From positions 558,001-622,000 of the forward strand of contig NZ_CP144555.1 of NCBI RefSeq assembly GCF_036607905.1: a stretch of 64,000 nucleotides of DNA. The letters are read 5' to 3'. A program made the position numbers and the translations under genes. Within the stretch, counting starts at the first letter, position 1, and each line of letters opens with the position of its first letter. Shown here one piece after another: positions 7,164 through 15,383 of this stretch. Below the pieces are notes generated by a model that was not told the DNA's origin, did no database searches, and was given only the letters and a program-made list of their open reading frames with translations. The stretch comes from Streptomyces sp. SCSIO 75703 (lineage in GTDB: Bacteria; Actinomycetota; Actinomycetes; Streptomycetales; Streptomycetaceae).

Positions 7164-9749
7164 TCAGTAGCGGGTGCTCACGGTGACCCCGTCGAAGCCG
7201 CTCACCGCGTGGAGGCTGATGTAGTGGGCGCCCGCGTGCGGGTTGTTCACGGTGAGGGTGTGGCTGTTGCCGGCACCCGTGGCACGCTGCGTGTGGCTGC
7301 CGGTGCCGGGCCAGCCGTCCCGGCCGTAGTACAGGTCGGCGTCACCGGTGCCGCCGGAGGTGGTGATCTCCAGCCTGCTCGTGCCGGCGGGGACGTAGAG
7401 GTAGAGGTAGGCGTAGTTCCCGGTGGTGGCCTTCTGGCCGCTGCGCCGGCAGTCCTTGCCCAGTTCCCTGGTGTCGGTGCCGGTGCACTCCGCGAGGGTG
7501 CCGCCGCCCACGGTGACCGTCCGGCTCGCGGTGGCCGTGGCGCCCTTGTCGTCGGTGACGGTCAGCCTCACCGTGTACGTACCGGCCGTGCCGTAGGTCT
7601 TGGTGGGGTTGACGGCGGTGGAGGTGGTGCCGTCCCCGAAGTCCCAGGAGCGGGCGGTGACGGTACCGTCGGCGTCGGTGGACCGGTCGGTGAAGGTGAC
7701 CTTCAGACCCTCGACGGCCGTGGTGAACGCCGCGGTGGGCGCCTGGTTGCCCGGCGGGTTGCCCCCGCCGCCGCCGCAGTCGCCGGCCGCGCACCCGGCG
7801 AGCCAGGAGTACCAGTCGCTGTCGTAGCGGGTGCCGATGGTGTTCTTCAGGTGCGTGCGGGCGGCGGCCCAGTTCCCGGACCGGTAGTGGCCGAGCACCG
7901 TGTCCATGTCCGACCGGTGCTTCTCCAGCATGTACCGCGTGGCGAGGTAGCCCCAGCGGTAGACGCGCGTGGTGTCGTGGCTGTACGTGGTGTCGAAGAG
8001 GGTGCTCAGCGCGTAGGTGCGGCGCCCGGCCTCGGTCATCGCCTCCGTGTAGGGGACACCCCGGTAGGAGTAGGAGACGTACTCCGCGAAGCCCTCGATC
8101 CACCAGATGGTCGGCGTGCTGATGTTGGCGCCGAAGTCGCCGTACATGTTGAAGCGGCCGTCGAGGTAGTGCGTGTACTCGTGGTTGAGGTTCCAGATCT
8201 GGAAGTCGGGCCGCAGCCACTCCGCCTCGTAGGCGATGAAGCGGGGCTGGTTGCCGGCGGCGGCCGGGTCGCCCTCCAGGTACATGCCGCCGTTGTTGGT
8301 GTCGATCCCGTACATCGCGCCGGCGTAGGTCTGGTAGTCGGTGCTGGAGTCGAACACCACGACCTCGATGGTGGTGTTGTTGTCGTTCGCCACCGGTCCG
8401 CTGTCCCGGGCTATGCCGTGGAAGTAGGCGTCCTGCTCGCGCAGGCTGGTGCAGGTCGCGGACAGGTCGCCCGAGGTCATCTGCTGGGCCCTGATGGTGA
8501 TGCTGGAACTGCACGAGTGGGTCACCGGCAGCACCTCGCGGGCGAGCTGTCCCTGGAGGTCGCAGGTGCCGTAGGCGGAGCAGTTGGCCTTGTCGTAGTA
8601 GTCGGTCATCTCGGCGACGCCGACCCAGAGGGGGGCGGTGGCGCCCTTGAGGGAGCTGGACTTCAGCAGGCCGGTGGCGAGCGGGCGGACCTTGGAGCGC
8701 AGCGCGGAGTGCTGGAGGAAGCGGCCCAGTTCACGCCCGGCGTTGGAGGTCAGGTAGGACTGGTCGGTGCCGAGCAGGCCGAGGTGGCCCTTGGCGAAGC
8801 CGTACAGCGCGTCGACCAGACTGGGGTCGGACTGGACGGCGGTCACGAACTCGGGTACCTGGTGGCCGCGGAAGGTCACGGTGTAGACGTTGTTGACCGC
8901 GTTCAGCATCCACCAGGAGGAGTTCCAGGAGGCGTCGTAGTCGGCCAGCAGGCGCTTGACGACGTACAGGTAGCGGGCGTTCTCCTCCGCGCTGTCGATG
9001 AGGATGACGGCCTCGGCCAGCGTCTCGCCGTTGGCGTCGCTCACGTCCCGGGAGTGGGAACCGGCGAAGAAGGCGTCCAGGCCGGCACGGATCGCGGTCC
9101 GCAGGGAGGCACCGTAGGGGCCGACGGCGTCCGCGTTGTAGTACTGGACGTAGTAGCCGGCGCGCAGGTAGAGCACGAGTTGCGGCATACCGGTGCTGCC
9201 GTCGCCCGGGTAGGACGCCGAGCCGTCGCGCACGGCGTAGGCGACGGTGGCCATCTGCTCCTCGCGGAAGGCCTGGCGGGCGTCGGTGCCGGTCAGGTTG
9301 AAGAGGGTGTTGACGCAGTCGGTCGTGGACGCCTTGATCTGCTGCACCAGGGCGCTGCCGGTGCGGCCGGTGAAGTCGGAGACGTCGCACGCGGCGGCGG
9401 CCGCGGCCTTGCCGCCGTCGGTGCCCCGGGCGGTGGACCGGGCCGACTCGGAGGGCCGGACGGGCAGTTCGTCGTGGCGGCCGTAGGACTCCTTCAGCGC
9501 GTCCTTGCTCGCCGCCAGCGGCGGGAGCTGGGACACCTTGTGGCGGCCGGTGCCGACGTGCTCGCTCTCGGCGGTGGCGGACCCGGCGACGGGCGGGGGT
9601 CCGTCGTGCCGCTCGCCCCCGGCGGTGGGGGCCGGGGCGGGTCCGGGGGCGGCGCCGGCCGGCTGCCCCAGCAGTCCGGTGCCGAGGGCGAGGGTCAGGG
9701 CCAGCGGTAGCACCGCGCCCAGACCTCGCCGCAGAAGTGTCGTTCTCAC
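7164..9749 (-). CDS. Secreted M9-family microbial collagenase
   Basis: 861 residues. The GTG at 9749 is preceded by GGAGG; a 33-residue upstream extension lacks a site. Order: signal peptide (about 1-34, LALTLALGTGLLGQPAGA-A), pro-region, a collagenase activator/peptidase unit with the zinc motif HEYTH at residues 523-527 and the downstream third ligand in IEGFAEYVSY (near 550), then a PKD domain (about 666-750, SWDFGDGTTS) and a bacterial pre-peptidase C-terminal domain (about 760-861). This is the layout of Clostridium and Streptomyces collagenases, with the two C-terminal domains aiding collagen binding. It acts outside the cell. The upstream region 9855-9904 carries nested inverted repeats. 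Confidence 0.93.
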   Translation of the reverse strand: MRTTLLRRGLGAVLPLALTLALGTGLLGQPAGAAPGPAPAPTAGGERHDGPPPVAGSATAESEHVGTGRHKVSQLPPLAASKDALKESYGRHDELPVRPSESARSTARGTDGGKAAAAAACDVSDFTGRTGSALVQQIKASTTDCVNTLFNLTGTDARQAFREEQMATVAYAVRDGSASYPGDGSTGMPQLVLYLRAGYYVQYYNADAVGPYGASLRTAIRAGLDAFFAGSHSRDVSDANGETLAEAVILIDSAEENARYLYVVKRLLADYDASWNSSWWMLNAVNNVYTVTFRGHQVPEFVTAVQSDPSLVDALYGFAKGHLGLLGTDQSYLTSNAGRELGRFLQHSALRSKVRPLATGLLKSSSLKGATAPLWVGVAEMTDYYDKANCSAYGTCDLQGQLAREVLPVTHSCSSSITIRAQQMTSGDLSATCTSLREQDAYFHGIARDSGPVANDNNTTIEVVVFDSSTDYQTYAGAMYGIDTNNGGMYLEGDPAAAGNQPRFIAYEAEWLRPDFQIWNLNHEYTHYLDGRFNMYGDFGANISTPTIWWIEGFAEYVSYSYRGVPYTEAMTEAGRRTYALSTLFDTTYSHDTTRVYRWGYLATRYMLEKHRSDMDTVLGHYRSGNWAAARTHLKNTIGTRYDSDWYSWLAGCAAGDCGGGGGNPPGNQAPTAAFTTAVEGLKVTFTDRSTDADGTVTARSWDFGDGTTSTAVNPTKTYGTAGTYTVRLTVTDDKGATATASRTVTVGGGTLAECTGTDTRELGKDCRRSGQKATTGNYAYLYLYVPAGTSRLEITTSGGTGDADLYYGRDGWPGTGSHTQRATGAGNSHTLTVNNPHAGAHYISLHAVSGFDGVTVSTRY

Positions 9750-9854
9750 TGTGCCTCCATGAGGGGTGGGACCACGCGACGCGCGGTCTATGGGGGTGGA
9801 GGGGGCCGTGGAGCGGGGAGGGCCCGTGCCGTCGACCGACGGGAGCACGAGCCG

Positions 9855-9904
9855 ATGCCATGCTTGGCATGCCCACGACCTGTGCCATGTACCATTGCAC
9901 AGGT
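9855..9904. promoter_or_regulatory. Nested inverted repeats upstream of the collagenase gene
   Basis: Two separate dyads occur here: ATGCCA-N4-TGGCAT (9855-9870) and ACCTGTGC-N11-GCACAGGT (9878-9885 with 9897-9904, 8-bp perfect arms). They are about 105-155 nt before the collagenase GTG, where an operator or activator site would be expected. The remainder of the 446-nt gap 9750-10195 holds the GntR terminator at 10170-10190 and otherwise nothing I can name. Confidence 0.45.
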
Positions 9905-10169
9905 GACATGGCTCAGGGAAGACATCCGGATGAAGCCGGGGTTGCCAATTCCTCGCAGATTGCCTGGCACTGACGGGTCATCAGCAGGAAATGTCCAGGT
10001 CACACGGGGATTCGGCAGGGCGGGGCGCCGGGAGTTTCACGGGTGGTGCGGGGGAAGGAGCGGTGCCGTCCCGGCGCACCCTCCCGGCCGGCACCGCCGT
10101 ACGGCGCGGCGGGCGAGGGGACACCGGCGGGACTTCAGCCCGTCATCGCGTACGCGCCGGACGAGGCGG

Positions 10170-10190
10170 CCGGCCCGTGGACCGGGCCGG
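10170..10190 (-). terminator. Hairpin terminator after GntR gene
   Basis: CCGGCCCG (10170-10177) pairs with CGGGCCGG (10183-10190) around a 5-nt loop, 6 nt beyond the minus-strand stop at 10196. Confidence 0.7.
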
Positions 10191-10195
10191 TCGCG

Positions 10196-10891
10196 CTACC
10201 GGCCGGCCGGCTCCGGGTCCTCGGCGCGCGCCCGGCCGTCGGCCCACAGGGTGCGGACGTGGGCGAGGTGACGGCGCATGCACTCCTCCGCCTCCCGCAC
10301 CCGGCCGGCCACCATCAGATCCAGCAACTCGACGTGCTCCTCGGCGGAGGCGACCAGCCGCCCCGCCTCGTTCAGGCCGGCCAGGCCGAAGAGCCGCGAC
10401 CGCTTGCGCAGGTCGGACACCACCGTCACCAGGTGCCGGTTGCCCGCCAGCGCCAGCAGTTCCAGGTGGAACCGGTGGTCCGCCTCCACGTACGCGAGCA
10501 CGTCGTGCGCCCGCGCCGCCGCCACGATCTGCCGCGCCGGCGCGCGCAGCGCCTCCAGTTGCTCGGCGGTCGCGGTCGCCGTGACCCGCCCCACGACCGG
10601 GACTTCGAGCATGGTGCGGATCTCGGTGAACTCGTCGAGGTCCTGCTCGGTCATCTCCGTGACCCGGAAGCCCTTGTTGCGCACCGCCTCGACCAGTCCC
10701 TCCCGGACGAGGTCCAGCATGGCCTCGCGGACGGGGGTGGCGGAGACGCCGAGTTCCGACGCCAGGGCCGGGGCGGAGTAGATGGCTCCCGGGCGGAGTT
10801 CGCCCGCGATGAGCGCCGCGCGGAGCGCGTTGGCGACCTGGTCGCGCAGATGGGTCTGGACGGAGATCATCCGCGGTTCGAGATGCGACAT
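10196..10891 (-). CDS. GntR-family regulator, FadR/FCD subfamily
   Basis: 231 residues. The N-terminal winged helix-turn-helix (about 10-75; LRPGAIYSAPALASELGVSA then TPVREAMLDLVREGLVE) carries the GntR signature. The C-terminal all-helical FCD ligand domain (about 85-220) shows the metal-ligand pattern, including EADHRFHLELLALAGN. Such proteins repress carboxylate or amino-acid catabolic operons and release DNA on binding their ligand. GGAGGAG precedes the ATG. It stands between the collagenase and aminopeptidase genes, all on the minus strand; no operon is evident, so its target is unknown. Confidence 0.9.
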   Translation of the reverse strand: MSHLEPRMISVQTHLRDQVANALRAALIAGELRPGAIYSAPALASELGVSATPVREAMLDLVREGLVEAVRNKGFRVTEMTEQDLDEFTEIRTMLEVPVVGRVTATATAEQLEALRAPARQIVAAARAHDVLAYVEADHRFHLELLALAGNRHLVTVVSDLRKRSRLFGLAGLNEAGRLVASAEEHVELLDLMVAGRVREAEECMRRHLAHVRTLWADGRARAEDPEPAGR

Positions 10892-11037
10892 CCCCGCTCC
10901 TCCGTCTGCCCAGCCCAGTCACCTCCCACCATACAATGTCACGTTTCGCCGTCGGCCCGGCCCCTGCCGCCGGAACCGCTGCCGGTGCGGTGCGGCCGGG
11001 CCGCCCGCCGTGGGGCGGCCCGGTCACGTCGTCGGGA

Positions 11038-12468
11038 TCAGCGCAGCGACGCCATCCACTCCTCCACCTCGTCGGCGCCGCGCGGCAGGTCCGAGGACAG
11101 GCACTCGGCTCCGTCGGCGGTGATCAGGAAGTCGTCCTCGATGCGGACGCCGATACCGCGCAGTTCCTCGGGCACGGTCAGGTCGTCGGGCTGGAAGTAC
11201 AGACCGGGCTCGACGGTGAGGACGTGACCGGCCTCCAGTACGCCGCCCAGGTACGTCTCGTCGCGCGCGGCGGAGCAGTCGTGGCAGTCCAGCCCGAGCA
11301 TGTGACCCGTCCCGCAGACGGTGTACCTGCGGTACAGCTCGGACGGGGAGGTCGAAGGGGTGCTGCCGTACGGCCGCAGCCCCCAGGCGTCGAGCCCTTC
11401 GGCGAGGACGCGCATCGCGGCGTCGTGGAAGGCGCCGTACCGCGCGCCGGGCCGCAGCGCGGCGATACCGGCCGACTGGGCGGCGAACACCAGGTCGTAG
11501 ACCCGGCGTTGGACGTCGGTGAAGCGTCCGCTGACCGGCAGGGTCCGGGTGATGTCCCCGGTGTAGAAGGAGTCGGCCTCCACGCCCGCGTCCAGCAGGA
11601 GCAGGTCCCCGTCGCGCACCGGGCCGTCGTTGCGCTGCCAGTGCAGGACGCAGGCGTGTGCCCCGGCCGCCGCGATGGTCTCGAAGCCGAGCCCGTGACC
11701 GCCCAGCCGGGCACGCCGGTTGAAGGTGCCCTCGATCCACCGTTCGCCGCGGGCGAGGCGGGTGGCGTGGCGCAGTTCGCCGACGACGTCGTGGAAGCCG
11801 GCGACCGTGCAGTCCACGGCCACGCGCAACTGCCCGACCTCCCAGTCGTCCTTGACCAGGCGCGACTCCGAGAGGAACCCGGCCAGTTCGGCGTCGGCCT
11901 CGCGAGCGGCCGGGATCAGCGCGTCGACGTGCGCGTCCTGGCCGCGCAGGACGCGGGAGGGGACGTTCCCGCGCAGGGCGCCTTCCAGGGCGTCGCGCGG
12001 GGCGGTCTCCACGCCGAGTTCCGCCGCGGTCTCGGCGAGGGTCCGGCGGCGGCCGACCCAGAACTCGCCGTGCTGCCGGTCCCGGTGGAACTCGGTGCCG
12101 TCGGGCCCCCCGTCGCGCGGCGACCGCGGCCGGGTGAAGAGGGTGACCTCGTGTCCGCCGCCGGTGGGTTCGAACACGAGGACGCTGTCGGGGACCGCGC
12201 GCGTGCCCTGCTCGGCGGTGAGGTGGACGAAGGCGGAGTGCGGCCGGAAGGTGTAGTCGAAGTCGTTGCTCCTGACCTTGAGCCCGCCCGAGGGGACGAC
12301 GATCCGTTCGCCGGGGAAGCGTTCGGAGAGCGCCGCGCGCCGCTTCGCCGCGTACGCCGCCCCGAGGGCGAGGGGCGGCCTCAGGTCCGTCCTGGCCCAG
12401 CCGCCGTCGAAGGGGCCGGCCGGCTCGGCCGGCACCTCACCGTGGTCCTGGTCCGTGTCGTCGCGCAT
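11038..12468 (-). CDS. Aminopeptidase P family (M24B) Xaa-Pro aminopeptidase
   Basis: About 476 residues. The N-terminal creatinase-like domain (SGGLKVRSNDFDYTFRPHSAF) precedes a pita-bread catalytic domain. The five dimetal ligands are visible in order: Asp in LLLDAGVE, Asp in TGDITRTLP, His in GTGHMLGLDCHD, Glu in VEPGLYF and Glu in VRIEDDFL. It removes N-terminal residues preceding proline, in the cytoplasm. The ATG at 12468 with AGGA five bases upstream is preferred to a 48-residue upstream extension. PepP is the closest well-known relative by domain layout. Monocistronic as far as spacing shows. Confidence 0.92.
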   Translation of the reverse strand: MRDDTDQDHGEVPAEPAGPFDGGWARTDLRPPLALGAAYAAKRRAALSERFPGERIVVPSGGLKVRSNDFDYTFRPHSAFVHLTAEQGTRAVPDSVLVFEPTGGGHEVTLFTRPRSPRDGGPDGTEFHRDRQHGEFWVGRRRTLAETAAELGVETAPRDALEGALRGNVPSRVLRGQDAHVDALIPAAREADAELAGFLSESRLVKDDWEVGQLRVAVDCTVAGFHDVVGELRHATRLARGERWIEGTFNRRARLGGHGLGFETIAAAGAHACVLHWQRNDGPVRDGDLLLLDAGVEADSFYTGDITRTLPVSGRFTDVQRRVYDLVFAAQSAGIAALRPGARYGAFHDAAMRVLAEGLDAWGLRPYGSTPSTSPSELYRRYTVCGTGHMLGLDCHDCSAARDETYLGGVLEAGHVLTVEPGLYFQPDDLTVPEELRGIGVRIEDDFLITADGAECLSSDLPRGADEVEEWMASLR

Positions 12469-12621
12469 GCGGTCCTGCCCTTCCGTCGGTGCTGTCACCG
12501 TGCGTCGTGGTGGGCGCGCCCCCGTGGGGGCGCGGGGTACGGCCGACCGCCGCCGGGGTGGGGCGGTGGCCGTGGCGGGTCGTGTCGTCGGGGACGGCGC
12601 GGCGGGGCGCACGGGCCGCGC

Positions 12622-13152
12622 TCAGCGGGGTTCGGCCGGGGCCGTCGCCGGGAGGAGGGCGGCCAGCAGCCGCTGTCCGGCGGGGGTCACCGACCAGCGG
12701 GCCGAGTCCGCCGGGGTGTCGTGGCTCCCCGCGCCGGGAGGTAACCCCTCGGCCGGGGTGGTCGTGAGGGTCCGGGGGAGGACCGCCCAGCAGCGTTTGC
12801 CGTCGGTGGTGCGCTCCGCGCCCTGGAAGAGGGAGAGTGCCTCCACGAGGGCCAGGCCCCGGCCGTGCTCGCCGTCGGTCTCCGCCGGGGAGGGGCCGGG
12901 CACGACGGGGCTGGTGTCGCGGACGCCGACGACGACGTGGTCCTCCGCCGGCGTCACCTCGACGGTCAGCGGGCCGCCCGCGTGCAGGAGGGCGTTGGTG
13001 AGCAGTTCCGACGTGACCAGTTCCAGGCGGAAGAACAGTTCGTCGTCGGGCGGTCCGCCGCATGCCCGCACCACCGCGGAGACACGGTGCCGGGCACGGT
13101 GAACGGCGGCCGCGGTCGCTTCGACGGTGAAGGCGACCCGGGGGTGCGGCAT
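12622..13152 (-). CDS. Anti-sigma-like ATP-binding protein (HATPase_c) with a TTA codon
   Basis: 176 residues. A GHKL ATPase domain of the RsbW/SpoIIAB class is seen: N-box LVTSELLTNALLHAGG, G1 box VGVRDTSP and G2 region HGRGLALVEALS. These small streptomycete proteins may bind sigma or anti-anti-sigma factors or act as serine kinases. No partner gene is adjacent. The ATG at 13152 follows GAGGAG. The tail after about residue 125 is extra. The complement of 12742-12744 is an in-frame TTA codon (near residue 137, in AEGLPPG), so translation to full length should need bldA tRNA. The divergent LysR gene shares the upstream region. Confidence 0.85.
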   Translation of the reverse strand: MPHPRVAFTVEATAAAVHRARHRVSAVVRACGGPPDDELFFRLELVTSELLTNALLHAGGPLTVEVTPAEDHVVVGVRDTSPVVPGPSPAETDGEHGRGLALVEALSLFQGAERTTDGKRCWAVLPRTLTTTPAEGLPPGAGSHDTPADSARWSVTPAGQRLLAALLPATAPAEPR

Positions 13153-13568
13153 GGTGTCTCTCCTCGCAGGTGAGGCGCTTCGGCGTCCGCCGCGGGCGGA
13201 CAGGGCGCGCTGTGGAGATTTCCACGGCCGGCCCCCCGGGACAACGGGCGGGGCCATAGGAGAGGGAGGGGCCCGGTCATAACGTCGGGACGTGCGGCCG
13301 GGCGGGCCACCACGACCGGGCACGCGCCACGGCCCGGCCCGCCGCACGATCCGGCACGCCCCGCAGCCCGGCACGCCCCACGGCGGGGCGGGCACCCCGT
13401 CGGACCACCGGGCCGGGAAGCGGGGGCCAGGAAACCGGGGCCGGGAAACCGGGGCCGTCACCGCGGGCCGCAGGTCCCGGCCGCACCCGCATAATGGACC
13501 CCCGTCACCGCCCGGCGGGGCCCCTGCCTCCCGAAGCCCTCCACCGCCTGCCACGACGAGGTGTACCG
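13153..13568. other. Divergent intergenic region with short repeats, 416 nt
   Basis: Separates the ATPase gene and the LysR gene, so it must hold both promoters. It contains a 14-bp tandem repeat (ggggccRggaaacc, 13423-13436 and 13437-13450, with a partial third unit to 13457) and a CCGGCACGCCCC direct repeat (starts 13351 and 13368, 17 bp apart). The repeats are GC-rich and may be neutral or regulator-binding. No gene is apparent. Confidence 0.5.
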
Positions 13569-14546
13569 ATGGAACTGGAGTTGCGGCACCTGCGCGTGCT
13601 GTGCGCGATCGCGGACTCCGGGAGCGTCGGCCGGGCGGCGTCCGCGCTCGGCTACACGCAGCCCGCGCTGAGCACCCAGTTGCGGCGCATCGAGCGGCTG
13701 CTCGGCGAGGGGCTCTTCCTGCGCAGCAGCAGGGGCGTGGAGCTGACCGCCTACGGCGCGGAGGTGGTGAGCGAGGCCCGGGAGATCCTGCTGCGCGCCG
13801 ACGCCCTCGGCCGGCGCCGCACGGGCGGGGCGACGGCCGAGGCCGGGAGGCTGCGGCTCGGCGCCACCAACACCCCGGTGGTGCCCGCGCTGCTCAACGC
13901 CCTCCGCGCGGCCCGCCCGGACCTCACCGTCTCCGTGTGCAGCGTGTACGCCACCGGTGAGCTGCTCAGGATGCTGGAGTCCGGCGAGATCGACGCGGCG
14001 CTGGGCGTCGACTACCCCGGGCTGCCGGTGCGCTACTCCCCCGCCCTGGCCCAGCGCGCCATCAACACCGTCCCGGTCTTCGTGGCCCTCTACGCCGGGC
14101 ACCCGCTGGCGCACCGGGTCGACGTGCCGCTGGAGGAGCTGTCCGAGGACACCTGGTTCGTCTCCCCGGACGACGGGGTGGGGTGGCCCGGCGCCTTCTA
14201 CGACGCATGCCGGGCCGCCGGGTTCACGCCGGCGGACACGCACGAGTTCCACGTGCTCGACCAGTTGCAGTCGATGATCGCGCAGGGCCTCGGGGTGACC
14301 GCCGTCCAGCCCACGGTGTCCCCCATCGAGGGGGTGCTGGTCAAACCGCTGGCAGGCGATCCCCTGTGGCAGCGCCACCTGCTCGTCTGGCGCCGCGAGG
14401 CCGTCGAGGCGCCGGTCGCCGAGGCCCTGCACCACCACGCCGTCCGCGTCTACCGCAACCTGCTCGCCCAGGCCCCGCACCTCCAGCGCTGGCTGGCCCG
14501 CGCCTACACGGGCGCCCGCCTCCCGGACCCCCTGGGCCCGAGCTGA
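13569..14546 (+). CDS. LysR-family transcriptional regulator
   Basis: 325 residues. The N-terminal winged HTH is classical (LRHLRVLCAIADSGSVGRAA, then TQPALSTQLRRIERLLGEGLF), followed by a periplasmic-binding-like effector domain (about 95-300). The ATG at 13569 is preceded by GAGGTG; an upstream in-frame ATG at 13494 lacks a site. LysR proteins usually control a divergent neighbour, here the anti-sigma-like ATPase gene, but that is inference. The acetyltransferase gene follows 89 nt downstream on the same strand. Confidence 0.9.
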   Translation: MELELRHLRVLCAIADSGSVGRAASALGYTQPALSTQLRRIERLLGEGLFLRSSRGVELTAYGAEVVSEAREILLRADALGRRRTGGATAEAGRLRLGATNTPVVPALLNALRAARPDLTVSVCSVYATGELLRMLESGEIDAALGVDYPGLPVRYSPALAQRAINTVPVFVALYAGHPLAHRVDVPLEELSEDTWFVSPDDGVGWPGAFYDACRAAGFTPADTHEFHVLDQLQSMIAQGLGVTAVQPTVSPIEGVLVKPLAGDPLWQRHLLVWRREAVEAPVAEALHHHAVRVYRNLLAQAPHLQRWLARAYTGARLPDPLGPS

Positions 14547-14635
14547 CCGCCCCCGGGCCCGCGCACACCGCGGGCCCGTCCCGTACGCCGGGTGTCCGCT
14601 GGAGCGGGCCGCCGTCCGCGCAGTAGGTTCCGCGT

Positions 14636-15109
14636 ATGAGTAGTGAGGACGGCGGAGTGCGGATCCGGAGCGCGGACGCGGCGGACGCGGCGGTGATCGC
14701 GCGTATTCACCTGGCCTCCCGGGCAGTGGCCATGCCCTACCTGCCTCCGCAGAGGCGCGGTCCCGAGGAGGTGACACGGTGGGTCCGGGACGTCGTGCTC
14801 CGGCGGTGCCGCGTCTGGGTCGCGGTACGCGGCCCGGAGATCACCGGATACGCGGCGCTCGACGGGGACCTCCTCGACCACCTCTACCTGCGCCCGGACG
14901 TCCGGCGGCAGGGCGTCGGCACGCTCCTGCTCGACGAGGTCAGGCGGCACAGCCCCGACGGGATCGTCCTGCACGTCTTCCAGCGGAACACCGACGCCCG
15001 CGCGTTCTACGAGCACCACGGTTTCACCGTCGTCGACACCGGCGACGGCGCGCGCAACATGGAGAACCTGCCCGACATGACCCTGCGCTGGGTCCCGGAC
15101 GCCCGGTAG
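14636..15109 (+). CDS. GNAT-family N-acetyltransferase
   Basis: 157 residues forming one GNAT fold. Motif A (acetyl-CoA pyrophosphate loop) is LYLRPDVRRQGVGTLLLDEV, and motif B is NTDARAFYEHHGFTVVD. It transfers acetyl from acetyl-CoA to an amine; the acceptor cannot be predicted. No neighbour gives a functional hint. Confidence 0.88.
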   Translation: MSSEDGGVRIRSADAADAAVIARIHLASRAVAMPYLPPQRRGPEEVTRWVRDVVLRRCRVWVAVRGPEITGYAALDGDLLDHLYLRPDVRRQGVGTLLLDEVRRHSPDGIVLHVFQRNTDARAFYEHHGFTVVDTGDGARNMENLPDMTLRWVPDAR

Positions 15110-15136
15110 GCGCCCGCGCGGGGCGGAAACGACGAA

Positions 15137-15167
15137 GCTCCGGTGAGATCTTCCGTCTCACCGGAGC
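15137..15167 (-). terminator. Terminator of tRNA-Pro
   Basis: A 12-bp perfect stem, gctccggtgaga (15137-15148) with its complement at 15156-15167, has a 7-nt loop. It lies 7 nt beyond the tRNA 3' end on the minus strand and is followed there by a T-rich run (TTCGTCGTTTCC). Read on the plus strand it could also end the acetyltransferase transcript. Confidence 0.85.
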
Positions 15168-15174
15168 CTTCCCG

Positions 15175-15248
<74 letters not shown>

Positions 15249-15345
15249 TTGCCCGTGTGACCTGGGGTTTCCCCTGGCCTTACGTGCAGGAAAACCATAC
15301 CGCACTCGGGCAGGTGGTCGCGCACCGCTTTCCCGCGTGTGGCGC

Positions 15346-15376
15346 TTGACCTCGACTTCGGTCGAGGTTGCACGAT
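15346..15376 (+). promoter_or_regulatory. MerR-type promoter/operator of the split transketolase operon
   Basis: TTGACC (15346-15351, -35) and CACGAT (15371-15376, -10) are separated by 19 bp, the long spacer characteristic of MerR-regulated promoters. The spacer carries the perfect dyad ACCTCGAC-TTCG-GTCGAGGT (15349-15368). A MerR protein would untwist it to activate transcription. The predicted start (about 15383-15384) coincides with the ATG at 15384, so the mRNA would be leaderless; no ribosome site is present. No merR gene is adjacent. Confidence 0.7.
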
Positions 15377-15383
15377 CGTCACC

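Noticed and set aside
7155..9710. An 851-codon open frame on the plus strand
   Set aside because: It is the complement of the collagenase gene. It is open because of high GC and has Val/Gly-rich, low-complexity composition.
13423..13457. CRISPR-like repeat array
   Set aside because: The repeats are only 14 bp and directly tandem without spacers, and no cas genes are present.
15249..15340. Extra tRNA or small RNA beside tRNA-Pro
   Set aside because: Only one cloverleaf can be folded. The remaining bases are promoter sequence.
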